Origin: Rana temporaria
Taxonomy: Eukaryota; Chordata; Amphibia; Anura; Ranidae
NCBI RefSeq assembly: GCF_905171775.1
Contig: NC_053497.1
Location: forward strand, 35,918,264 to 35,982,263
Length of the DNA stretch: 64,000 nt
Reading direction: 5' to 3'
The translations under genes were made by a program, and so were the position numbers. The notes beneath the pieces are model-generated. The model saw only the letters and a list, made by a program, of their open reading frames with translations, searched no databases and was not told where the DNA came from. Positions 9,876 through 19,700 of the stretch are shown here, piece after piece. Position 1 is the stretch's first letter, and each line of letters starts with the position of its first letter.

Positions 9876-12800
9876 ATGTCCTTTTCCGCTAATAATATGA
9901 ATGCTGCGAAAAGGAGGATCAAATTATACTCCTTGAACACCAAAGGGCTCAATATACCAGAAAAAAGGTCAAAACTTCTGCTACTTCTAAAGAAATCGGG
10001 CTCTGACATAATTTTCCTGCAAGAAACACACTTTAAGACTGATAACTATACCATCTTTACCGATAAATACTTTCCCCACATCTTACATGCCACTAACTCC
10101 GATTCCAAGAGCAAAGGGGTTTCTATTTTGATATCTAAACACTGTCCCATACAAATTTTGGATACTAAGGTTGATAGGGAGGGTAGATTCTTGTTCATAA
10201 AAGGTACACTATACAACCAATCGGTAACCCTGGCTAACATATACGCCCCAAATAGACTTCACGCCCCGTTCTTTACAGACATAATAGAATCACTAGAACT
10301 CTTTGCTTCGGGTCTAGTGATACTAGGTGGAGACTTTAATTTAACAATGAACCCCCTTTTAGACACCTCATCGGGCTCCTCCAAGACCCCATACAGAACA
10401 TTGAATTTAATTAAAAAATTGCTACACCGTCTATCGTTGCATGACTCCTGGCGCACCATGAACCCCTCTTCTAAAGACTATACCTTCTACTCCCCCCCAC
10501 ATAATTCCTACTCTAGGTTAGACTATTTTTATATTTCGCAAAACGGCCTGGAATTACTAGACAACACTTCTATTGATCCCATGATCCTATCCGATCATAA
10601 TCCCATTACGATGTGTTTGTCCATTGAAGACAAACCCCTTTCCCGGAAACCTTGGAGACTGGATAATTCATTATTAAATGACAAAAACATAATCCGAAAA
10701 TTAGATTCTGCAATTTCTTATTACTTCAAGGAAAACTCAACGTCTGACGTGCATCCTCCCACATTATGGCTAGCCCACAAATGTGTGTTAAGAGGCGAGC
10801 TGATTTCCTTGTTGGCAAAAAGGAATAAAGATAGGCGGGAACGTATAAAACTACTTACTGACCGAATAGAGATGTTAGAAAGAAGTCATAAACGCTCACT
10901 CGCATCAGATGTACTAGCTGAATTAACTACTGCCAGGAATGAATTACTTCAAATATTGGAGGAAAAAATTAAACGTAACAAAGTTTACTCGCAGAAATTC
11001 TTTTATGAATTTGGTAACAAAACGGGCAGACTTCTAGCTAACTCCCTGAATGCTTCAAACAAAAAATTTGACAACATCCACTCTATCAATGATCCAACAG
11101 GTAAAAAATTAACCTGTACTTCTGATATTACCAGACAGTTCCAAAAATTCTACTCTAATTTATATAATTTACGTGACACAACGCCGAAATTCGACTCAAG
11201 TTCAAGGAGATCCATGATCACTGATTTTCTAAGTTCATACTGTCCCAAACCGATTGACCCAAAGATAGCCAAAGACTTGGATAAGCCCTTGGAAACAGGT
11301 GAAGCTCTTGGAGCTCTCAAACAACTTAATGTCGGGAAAAGCCCGGGCCCTGACGGTTTCTCGGTTGATTATTTTAAAACCTTTAAAGAACTCCTAATCC
11401 CCCATTTTATAAAAGCATTTAATTCGGATCCAACCCAATGGACATCGACCAAAGATCTGCTTGAAGCACATATAGTGATGGTCCCAAAACCGAACAAAGA
11501 CAAAAATCTAGTTTCCAACTACAGACCCATTTCACTGCTGAACGTGGATGTGAAGCTGTATGCGAAAATATTAGCGAACCGCCTATTACCCCTCCTGAAT
11601 AACCTAATCTTTTTGGATCAAGTGGGATTCACTCCTGGGAGGGAGGCCAGGGATAATACCATCAAGGTCCTTAACATTCAAAATTGGTTACTGGTATCGA
11701 AGTTCCCGGGATTTGTACTTTCATTGGACGCAGAGAAGGCCTTCGATAGGATAGCTTGGGATTATATGCACGCAGCATTGGGATTTATGGGACTAAACGA
11801 ACGTATGCTACAATATATCAACCTTCTCTACTCCTCCCCAACAGCAAGGATCAAAATAAATGGCAGCCTGTCGGAGGCTTTCTCTGTGTCCAATGGAACT
11901 CGACAGGGATGCCCATTATCACCGATCATTTTCGTTCTAATATTGGAACCCCTCCTATGTAGGCTCCGAGCCAATCAAGACATTGTGGGGATAACCATTG
12001 GAGATAAACAATATAAATTAGCTGCATTCGCTGACGATGTGCTATTATTTCTGACTAATCCTATCATTACACTCCCCAATCTGTTAAAAGACTTTTCCAT
12101 CTTCCAAGACATGTCCAACCTGAAAATTAATTTAGCAAAATCCAGAGCCCTCAATATCTCCCTACCTCCAGACCAGGTTAATCTATGCAAAAAGAACTTC
12201 CCATTTGTTTGGGAAGATAGAGTATTGTCCTACTTAGGCGTTAATTTGTCCCCCCATTTAGATGACATATACTCTAATAATTTTGTTCCATTATTGAATG
12301 TGGTTAGATCCGATTTAACAAGATGGGATAAGGGACTATTCTCATGGTTTGGTCGTGCGAATATAATTAAGATGAACATCCTACCGAGATTTTTATACCT
12401 ATTTCAGACACTGCCTATTTGTATCCCCAGCTCTTTTTTCACGTCCTTTCGTAAGATTTGTGTAAACTTTATATGGGGTGGGAAACAACCTCGAATTAAA
12501 TGGGACAAATTGGTGGAACCCAAGCATCTGGGAGGTATCGGAGTTCCGGATTTGCGCAAGTACTATTGGGCCTGCCACCTATCCAAGATAATTGACTGGC
12601 AAGTGCATGCTCGATCCAAAGATTGGATAGCATTGGAGGAACTTTCCTGTTTTTCAAGTGCACCTATAAGACACCTACCATGGATCAACCCCAAAAAGAT
12701 CCCTCGTATAACTAAAACACATCCCATGGTAGGAGCGTCCCTGAAGATATTCAGGAATTTATGTAAGACGAAGAAGGTGTCTTCCATGTATGGACCAGTT

Positions 12801-13733
12801 ACCCCAATCACAATAAATCCTGAAATTTATCTTCCTGACAGTAACGCATCGACATCCGATACTCTTCCAGTAACGTTATACAGAGCTACAGATTTCTTTA
12901 AGAATACTATCCTTTTGTCTCTTGAATCCTTCCAAACTACTGACCCTAATTGTAAAATCTCCAATATCAATTATGTTAAAATCACTAGATTTCTTGAAAG
13001 GCTAGAACCAATGAGTGGATGGTATAGGCCAAAGACACCATTTGAAACAATTTGCCTTAGGGAATCCCCTCAGAGCCACCTCATTTCCTTCACTTATAAC
13101 CTTCTAAATTCTGACGTAGACCCTCAATTGGACAACACAAACCTTCACTGGGAAAAGGACCTTCAAGTTTCTGTGACGAATGATCAATGGGCGAATGTAT
13201 TTAAACGATTGCACAAAGGCACATTGAACATCTGTACACAAGAAAACGGATACAAAATCTATTCAAGATGGTACAAGACCCCGTTGGTCATTCACAAATT
13301 TAACCCCGACACATCGCCCCTTTGCTGGCGATGTATGGTCGCGCCGGGAAGTTTGATACACATTTGGTGGGAATGCAATGTATTGGCTGAATTTTGGACG
13401 GGAGTACATAAATTGATAGTACAAATAACTACTTACTCTCCCGATTTCACGGCGGGACAATACTTACTACACTTGTCTAGCCTCTCTCACTCCGTTTACA
13501 AAGACACCATTATAATACACCTCATCAACGCAGCGAGGCTTTGCATACCAGCAAAGTGGAAACAAAATCTCCCACCTACCATTCCGGAATGGATACGTAA
13601 GGTAAACCATATTTCCAAAATGGAAGAATTAATTCATCAATCTAGGGACTCTTCAAGATCGTATCTTGATAAATGGTCCTGTTGGACACACTTTGTGAAT
13701 TCCGCTGAATGTCATGCCTTACTGGAGTCCTGA
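9876..13733 (+). CDS. L1 ORF2 protein: endonuclease and reverse transcriptase
   Basis: 1285 residues, close to human L1 ORF2p (1275). It nicks target DNA and primes reverse transcription of L1 RNA from the nick. An APE-type endonuclease occupies about 15-245: N21 in SLNTKG, E50 in FLQET, NIYAPN, GGDFNLT, RLDYF and the catalytic SDHNP near 240. The reverse transcriptase spans about 480-790: GKSPGPDG, VSNYRPISLL, LSLDAEKAFDR, NGTRQGCPLSP and the catalytic FADD with aspartates near 720-721. A C-terminal cysteine-histidine motif (CWRC...HIWWEC) lies at about 1149-1166. All key residues are present and no frame break is seen. Translation may start at M1 or M8; both precede the endonuclease. Confidence 0.96.
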   Translation: MSFSANNMNAAKRRIKLYSLNTKGLNIPEKRSKLLLLLKKSGSDIIFLQETHFKTDNYTIFTDKYFPHILHATNSDSKSKGVSILISKHCPIQILDTKVDREGRFLFIKGTLYNQSVTLANIYAPNRLHAPFFTDIIESLELFASGLVILGGDFNLTMNPLLDTSSGSSKTPYRTLNLIKKLLHRLSLHDSWRTMNPSSKDYTFYSPPHNSYSRLDYFYISQNGLELLDNTSIDPMILSDHNPITMCLSIEDKPLSRKPWRLDNSLLNDKNIIRKLDSAISYYFKENSTSDVHPPTLWLAHKCVLRGELISLLAKRNKDRRERIKLLTDRIEMLERSHKRSLASDVLAELTTARNELLQILEEKIKRNKVYSQKFFYEFGNKTGRLLANSLNASNKKFDNIHSINDPTGKKLTCTSDITRQFQKFYSNLYNLRDTTPKFDSSSRRSMITDFLSSYCPKPIDPKIAKDLDKPLETGEALGALKQLNVGKSPGPDGFSVDYFKTFKELLIPHFIKAFNSDPTQWTSTKDLLEAHIVMVPKPNKDKNLVSNYRPISLLNVDVKLYAKILANRLLPLLNNLIFLDQVGFTPGREARDNTIKVLNIQNWLLVSKFPGFVLSLDAEKAFDRIAWDYMHAALGFMGLNERMLQYINLLYSSPTARIKINGSLSEAFSVSNGTRQGCPLSPIIFVLILEPLLCRLRANQDIVGITIGDKQYKLAAFADDVLLFLTNPIITLPNLLKDFSIFQDMSNLKINLAKSRALNISLPPDQVNLCKKNFPFVWEDRVLSYLGVNLSPHLDDIYSNNFVPLLNVVRSDLTRWDKGLFSWFGRANIIKMNILPRFLYLFQTLPICIPSSFFTSFRKICVNFIWGGKQPRIKWDKLVEPKHLGGIGVPDLRKYYWACHLSKIIDWQVHARSKDWIALEELSCFSSAPIRHLPWINPKKIPRITKTHPMVGASLKIFRNLCKTKKVSSMYGPVTPITINPEIYLPDSNASTSDTLPVTLYRATDFFKNTILLSLESFQTTDPNCKISNINYVKITRFLERLEPMSGWYRPKTPFETICLRESPQSHLISFTYNLLNSDVDPQLDNTNLHWEKDLQVSVTNDQWANVFKRLHKGTLNICTQENGYKIYSRWYKTPLVIHKFNPDTSPLCWRCMVAPGSLIHIWWECNVLAEFWTGVHKLIVQITTYSPDFTAGQYLLHLSSLSHSVYKDTIIIHLINAARLCIPAKWKQNLPPTIPEWIRKVNHISKMEELIHQSRDSSRSYLDKWSCWTHFVNSAECHALLES

Positions 13734-14053
13734 TGGATTGTTCTAGATAAAATTGACCTTTATTCTGGACGTTTTTAGTCAACACATAACAAAATGAAAT
13801 TATAGAATATGCCTATTGATACGTAATATTATTTACTCATTTCAGTAAACAGAAAAACCTTTCTCTCCTCTCTCTTATCATTTCCCCTCCCCATTTACTT
13901 AAGTCCTGCTTTAAATATATATACTTATTAAAGTTTATAATATGTCAGTTCATTTAAACTTATGTAAGACAAGAAGTTGGCGTTTCTCAACGCAAAAGTT
14001 TGATGTGTAATGCTTTATTGAAAATGCTTGTACACTAATATTTTGAAAAATTC

Positions 14054-14059
14054 AATAAA
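14054..14059 (+). terminator. L1 polyadenylation signal
   Basis: AATAAA lies 9 bases before the start of the poly(A) run (14068-14097), the expected place for the L1 3' end signal. Confidence 0.85.
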
Positions 14060-14061
14060 CA

Positions 14062-14094
<33 letters not shown>

Positions 14095-14099
<5 letters not shown>

Positions 14100-14109
14100 A
14101 GGACGTGGC
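14095..14109 (+). repeat. L1 target-site duplication, right copy
   Basis: AAATAAGGACGTGGC follows the poly(A) tail; the first As cannot be separated from the tail. Host sequence then resumes with CCCTTTAAG, as at 48886. Confidence 0.95.
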
Positions 14110-14218
14110 CCCTTTAAGAAAAAACGGCAGTTATTTTCATCATGAGATAAAAAAAAAAAAGAAGGAGGTCACATGACATTGCTGTGATGTCATATAATGT
14201 GGTGCAGACAGTGCGTCT

Positions 14219-14263
14219 GTTGCCATGGTTACCATTGATGTCATCAGCTGAGCCAATATAAGG
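14219..14263 (+). promoter_or_regulatory. Compact promoter: X-box, CRE-like palindrome, CCAAT and TATA-like box
   Basis: GTTGCCATGGTTAC (14219-14232) matches the RFX X-box pattern with one difference. TGATGTCATCA (14236-14246) is an 11-base palindrome of CRE/ATF type. CCAAT (14253-14257) overlaps TATAAGG (14257-14263). A start site near 14290 would give a 5' leader of about 140 bases before the exon 1 ATG. The order X-box, CRE, CCAAT resembles the X1-X2-Y module of vertebrate MHC genes but with shorter spacing; ciliary RFX control is an alternative. All elements are identical at 48996-49040. Confidence 0.5.
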
Positions 14264-14429
14264 CGGTGCGGAGGGGAGGCGGCAGAAGCCGACTGATCAC
14301 TGACCAGTGAAGACGTGTTTCTAATCTCTCCTGAGATTTTTCTTGCGATTTGATTCGATTTAATTTGATTCGATTTCATTGCGATTTCTAATTCTCGTAC
14401 ATTTAAAGCGCGTTTCTTTATTCTTAATA

Positions 14430-14670
14430 ATGAGACAACTTAAATGTAAAAAGCTTTTTTCTCTGAAAAACACCGAAGAGAAGCCCAGCGAAGGAAGGGT
14501 GGCTGTGGAAAGAGGAGGTATCAGTGTCCAGCCTGCAGATACCCCCAAAAAGCCCTCCAAAATGAAGAGGAGCCGGGCGCTTGTACGCGGCTGTATCAGA
14601 GCCGTCGTTGGATGTTTCGGATCCGGCTGTAAAGCCAAAAGACATCACCGGGATACCGACACCGAGATTG
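14430..14670 (+). CDS. Repeat-protein gene, exon 1 (unrecognised family)
   Basis: Codes 80 residues plus one base. The ATG at 14430 has A at -3 and is the first ATG in this frame; the open frame upstream has none. The product starts MRQLKCKKLFSL, is lysine- and arginine-rich, and ends with a cysteine-containing segment (VRGCIRAVVGCFGSGCKAKR). The exon ends GAGATTG followed by GTAAGT, a near-consensus donor in phase 1. The acceptor at 16701/16702 restores the same phase and completes an aspartate codon, so exon 1 plus exon 2 gives one open frame of 6288 bases including the stop (2095 residues). No signal peptide or transmembrane segment is seen. I do not recognise the family. The copy at 49207-49447 encodes the same protein. 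Confidence 0.7.
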
Positions 14671-14702
14671 GTAAGTACTATGGATAGTGATCGATACAAA
14701 AT

Positions 14703-15165
14703 GTACTGTACAGGGAGGAGGAGGGGGAGGAGACATGTACAGGGAGGGGGAGGGGTCATGTACAGGGAGGGGGAGGAGTCATGTACAGGGAGGGGGAGGA
14801 GTCATGTACAGGGAGGGGAGGAGTCATGTACAGGGAGGGGGAGGAGTCATGTACAGGGAGGGGGAGGAGTCATGTACAGGGAGGAGGAGGGGGAGGAGAC
14901 ATGTACAGGGAGGGGGAGGGGTCATGTACAGGGAGGAGGAGACATGAACAGGGAGGGGGAGGAGTCATGTACAGGGAGGGGGAGGAGTCATGTACAGGGA
15001 GGAGGAGGGGGAGGAGACATGTACAGGGAGGGGGAGGGGTCATGTACAGGGAGGAGGAGGAGACATGTACAGGGAGGAGGAGGGGTCATGTACAGGGAGG
15101 GGGAGGGGTCATGTACAGGAAGGAGGAGGAGTCATGTACAGGGAGGAGGAGGAGACACAGGGAGA
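14703..15165 (+). repeat. Intronic 23-bp minisatellite, G-rich
   Basis: About 20 tandem units of the type CATGTACAGGGAGGGGGAGG plus three further bases. All bases are purine apart from the ATGTACA core. It begins some 30 bases after the exon 1 donor. Several frames stay open by composition only. Confidence 0.95.
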
Positions 15166-15339
15166 GCTGCAGATAGCAGCGTATGATGGAGCCACGTACT
15201 AACTCCGGGGCCAGGACTCATAAAACCCCCCCCCCCCCCCCCATATGTACACATGTATAGGGATTTCCATGGACATTGATGGTTTTTGTCCTGTAAGAAG
15301 AAATCTGCAGATTTTTAAACCAAGAAAAGCAAACAGTAA

Positions 15340-15668
15340 ACAGAGAGCCCCTCCCCTTTATACAGAGAGCCCCCTCCCCCTCCCCTTTATACAGAGAGCC
15401 CCCCCTCCCCTTTATACAGAGAGCCCCCTCCCCTTTATACAGAGAGCCCCCCTCCCCTTTATACAGAGAGTCCCCCCTCCCCTTTATACAGAGAGCCCCC
15501 CTCCCCTTTATACAGAGAGCCCCCCTCCCCTTTATACAGAGAGCCCCTCCCCTTTATACAGAGAGCCCCCCTCCCCTTTATACAGAGAGCCCCTCCCCTT
15601 TATACAGAGAGCCCCCCTCCCCTTTATACAGAGAGCCCCTCCCCTTTATACAGAGAGCCCCCTCCCCC
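15340..15668 (+). repeat. Intronic 20-23-bp minisatellite, C-rich
   Basis: About 15 units of CCCCTTTATACAGAGAGCC with variable C runs. The proline-rich open frames across it are artefacts. The contig 2 copy (50126-50480) differs in C-run lengths. Confidence 0.95.
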
Positions 15669-15806
15669 CACCTGTCGACTCCTAACTGACTTTTTTTGAA
15701 CAAGCTTTGCATTCCCCTCATTACAGGCTGGGCTGATCCCCTCAGTGCCAACCAACTGCCAGAAATTGCCAACATGGACATTGTAGCCAACATAAAATAA
15801 AATGGT

Positions 15807-15969
15807 AATGTCTTTAGGGTGCAGGTGGTGTGATCTGCAGAGCTGTGCTCCCCAACAATTACAGTCCAGGCCTGTCCCTGATTGGTTGATATAGAAGAGG
15901 CCAGAACTTAAATATAATTATTGGGAACTGCAGTGCAGAAGATCACTCCGTCTGCACCCCAAAGGCATT
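15807..15969. mobile_element. Small fold-back MITE in the intron
   Basis: The left end AATGTCTTTAGGGTGCAG and the right end CTGCACCCCAAAGGCATT are inverted copies, and the arms continue inward (GTGATCTGCAG against CAGAAGATCAC). A related element lies at 16293-16452. Confidence 0.6.
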
Positions 15970-16292
15970 AAATAGACCCTTCATGCCCCTCCCCCCCTGC
16001 TGAACAAATGGGGCCCCTAGTAGGTCCCTGCAGGGCTGTGCTGTAAAGCAGCTCCCACAGACAGTTTCTATTTCATCATTTGCCTGGAATTCTGCCTGAC
16101 ACTCCGCCCACACTGGCCGATTTGGAATGGCCGGTAGAAGTGCTGTGATTCCAAATCATGGGAAAAGGGGGGGGCAAGAATTCGGATTACATTATTCTTA
16201 ATGGCACCCCAAACATGGCAAGATCTTGTCACCATTGTCACATGACAGAATCGCATGGAAATCGATCCAAAACGTGCAGGGGACTATTTCTT

Positions 16293-16452
16293 CACTTTGG
16301 GGTGCGGCGGAGTAATCTGCAATACATCAGTTCCCGGTCCCCGGCCTCTTCTATATCAATCCACCGCAACAATTCGAGGGATTACAATAAAAGAGGCCGA
16401 GTGTTTAATAATCAGAAACAGAAGCCCTGCAGATTACTCCCCCGCACCCGGA
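16293..16452. mobile_element. Second fold-back MITE of the same family
   Basis: TTTGGGGTGCGGCGGAGTAATCTGC is inverted against GCAGATTACTCCCCCGCACC. The core GGCCTCTTCTATATCAATC is the reverse complement of the core of the element at 15807-15969, so two related elements sit in opposite orientation. It ends about 250 bases before the exon 2 acceptor. Confidence 0.6.
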
Positions 16453-16701
16453 AGTGACGAATCAGTTCCCTTTCTGACTCCATTCATTTTACTGGGTCGG
16501 CATGAAGGCCAGGCAACCAACATTTTTATATGAAGGCCAACATTAGTCATCCCTGTGTCCCTGTCATGTCGGGTTTATTTATTTCCCCTGACATTGGGAT
16601 TTGGAACTTTTCTCTCTATAATTTGATGTTGTATAAAAAATATATAAAATGTAGATGAAGTGAAGTGAAGGTGCTAAATCCGATTCTTATTTTTATTGCA
16701 G

Positions 16702-19700
16702 ATGTACGCAGTATTTACTGCACAGACAGCTCACAAGGCAGGACTGCCCCAGTGAGCGAGACAGAATATGAATGCTACATTGAGACTCCACCAGCATGTG
16801 ACGTTCACACAGAGACTCCACCAGCATGTGACGTTCACACGGAGACATCAACAGCATGCAGCGTTCACACGGAGACTCCACCAGCATGTGACATTCACAC
16901 GGAGACTCCACCAGCATGTGATGTTCACACGGAGACATCAACAGCATGTGACGTTCACACGGAGACATCAACAGCATGTGACGTTCACACGGAGACATCA
17001 ACAGCATGTGACGTTCACACGGAGACTCCACCAGCATGTGACGTTCACACGGAGACATCAACAGCATGTGACAATCACACGAAGATGCCACAAGCATATG
17101 GCGTTTACACGGAGACTTTGCCAGAATGCGACGTTCACATGGAGACTCCAAGGAACCAAGGTACGGATGTACCAATACAGGTCCACACAGTGGTGGCGGA
17201 TGCCACTCCAGCAACGGGAGGGTCATCCCATCAGCCCTCCCAGGGACCAGGTACAGCTTTACCAACAGAGGTCCCCACACTGGTGGCAGCGGCCACTGCA
17301 GAAACCAGAGGATCTTCTAATCAGTCCTCCCAGGGGCCTGATTTGGCTGTAACATGGGTTTCTACACTGATGGCGGCGGCCACTGCAGTAACCGGAGGGT
17401 CTTCGCATCAGCCCTCTATGTCTCTTTCTGCAGCTTCTGAATCACCAACTATCAATGTGGTTGGACTAACAAGACAATTAGCTGTTCCTAGAAGAAGACT
17501 CAACAAAAAGTCTAAGAAACCATGCCAGGGACCAGGTACAGCTGTACCAACACAGGTCCCTACACTAGTGATGGCTGCCACTCCAGTAACCGGAGGGTCT
17601 TCCCATCAGCCCTCCCTTTTCGTTGTTGATGCTTCTGAATCACCAACTATTAATGTTGTTGGTCAAAAACCATTAACTGTTCCTAGAAGACTCAACAAAA
17701 AGTCTGAGGAACCCTCCCAGGGACCAGGTACGGCTGTACCAACACAGGTCCCTACACTGGTGGCGGCTGCCACTCCAGTAACCGAAGGGTCTTCCCATCA
17801 GCCCTCCATTGTTGATTTTGGAGCTTCTGAATCACCAACTATCAATGTAGTTGGTCAAACAAGACGATTGGCTGTTCCTAGAAGAAGACTCAACAAAAAG
17901 TCTGAGGAACCCTCCCAGGGACCAGGTACAGCTGTACCAACACAGGTCCCTACACTGGTGGCGGCTGCCACTCCAGTAACCAAAGAGTCTTCCCATCAGC
18001 CCTCCCTTTTTGATGCTTCTGAATCACCAACTATAAATGTTGTTGGTCAAAGACCATTGGCTGTTCCTAGAAGAAGACTCAACAAAAAGTCTGAGGAACC
18101 CTCCCAGGGACCAGGTACGGCTGTACCAACACAAGTCCCTACACTGGTGGCGGCTGCCACTCCAGTAACCGAAGGGTCTTCCCATCAGCCTTCCCTTTTC
18201 AACGCTTCTGAATCACCAACTATCAATGAAGTTGGTCAAAGACCATTGGCTGTTCCTAGAAGAAGACTCAACAAAAAGTCTGAGGAACCCTCCCAGGGAC
18301 CAGGTACGGCTGTACCAACAAAGGTCCCTACACTGGTGGCGGCTGCCACTCCAGTAACCGAAGGGTCTTCCCATCAGCCTTCCCTTTTCAACGCTTCTGA
18401 ATCACCAACTATCAATGTTGTTGGTCAAAGACCATTGGCTGTTCCTAGAAGAAGACTCAACAAAAAGTCTGAGGAACCCTCCCAGGGACCAGGTACGGCT
18501 GTACCAACAAAGGTCCCTACACTGGTGGCGGCTGCCACTCCAGTAACCGGAGGGTCTTCCCATCAGCCCTCCCTTTTCGATGCTTCTGATTCACTAACTA
18601 TCAATGAAGTTGGTCAAACAAGACGATTGGCTGTTCCTAGAAGAAGACTCAACAAAATGTCTGAGGAACCCTCCCAGGGACCAGGTACGGCTGTACCAAC
18701 ACAGGTCTCTACACTGGTGGCGGCTGCCACTCCAGTAACCGAAGGGTCTTCCCATCAGCCCTCCCTTTTCGTTTTTGATGCTTCTGAATCACCAACTATA
18801 AATGTTGGTCAAACACCATTGGCTGTTCCTAGAAGAAGACTCAACAAAAAGTCTGAGGAATCCTCCCAGGGACCAGGTACGGCTGTACCAAAACAGGTCC
18901 CTACACTGGTGGCGGCTGCCACTCCAGTACCCGAAGGGTCCTCCCATCAGCCCTCCCTTTTCGACGCTTCTGAATCACCAACTATAAATGTTGTTGGTCA
19001 AAGACCATTGGCTGTTCCTAGAAGAAGACTCAACAAAAAGTCTGAGGAACCCTCCCAGGGACCAGGTACGGCTGTACCAACACAGGTCCCTACACTGGTG
19101 GCGGCTGCCACTCCAGTAACCGAAGGGTCTTCCCATCAGCCCTCCCTTTTTGATGCTTCTGAATCACCAACTATAAATGTTGTTGGTCAAAGACCATTGG
19201 CTGTTCCTAGAAGAAGACTCAACAAAAAGTCTGAGGAACCCTCCCAGGGACCAGGTACGGCTGTACCGACACAGGTCCCTACACTGGTGGCGGCTGCCAC
19301 TCCAGTAACCGAAGGGTCTTCCCATCAGCCTTCCCTTTTCGACGCTTCTGAATCACCAACTATCAATGAAGTTGGTCAAAGACCATTGGCTGTTCCTAGA
19401 AGAAGACTCAACAAAATGTCTGAGGAACCCTCCCAAGGACCAGGTACGGCTGTACCAACACAGGTCCCTACACTGGTGGCGGCGGACACTCCAGTAACCG
19501 GAGGGTCTTCCCATCAGCCCTCCATTGTTGATTTTGGAGCTTCTGAATCACCAACTATCAATGTAAATGGACAAATAAGACGATTGGCTGTTCCTAGAAA
19601 AAGACTCAACAAAAAGTCTGAGGAACCCTCCCAGGGACCAGGTACATCTGTACCAACACAGGTCCCTACACTGGTGGCGGCTGCCACTCCAGTAACCGAA

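Larger units (their letters stand above)
7240..14094 (+). mobile_element. Full-length, apparently intact L1-type LINE
   Basis: Non-LTR retrotransposon of about 6.85 kb. It has a short 5' untranslated region (7240-7462) beginning GGGGGCGTGGTCTAGCC, ORF1 (7463-8494), a 1.38-kb inter-ORF region, ORF2 (9876-13733), a 3' untranslated region with AATAAA and a pure run of about 30 A. A perfect 15-bp target-site duplication flanks it, and the second contig has the empty site. Open frames, a clean tail and a perfect duplication indicate a recent insertion. It lies in the same orientation as the downstream repeat-protein gene, ending about 110 bp before that gene's promoter motifs. The inter-ORF region is much longer than the roughly 60 bp of human L1. 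Confidence 0.95.

Noticed and set aside
16693..17352. Overlapping long frames on both strands at the start of exon 2 (possible overprinted gene)
   Set aside because: The 30-bp repeat keeps every frame without a stop in one unit open; only the plus frame continues for kilobases and fits the splice phase.
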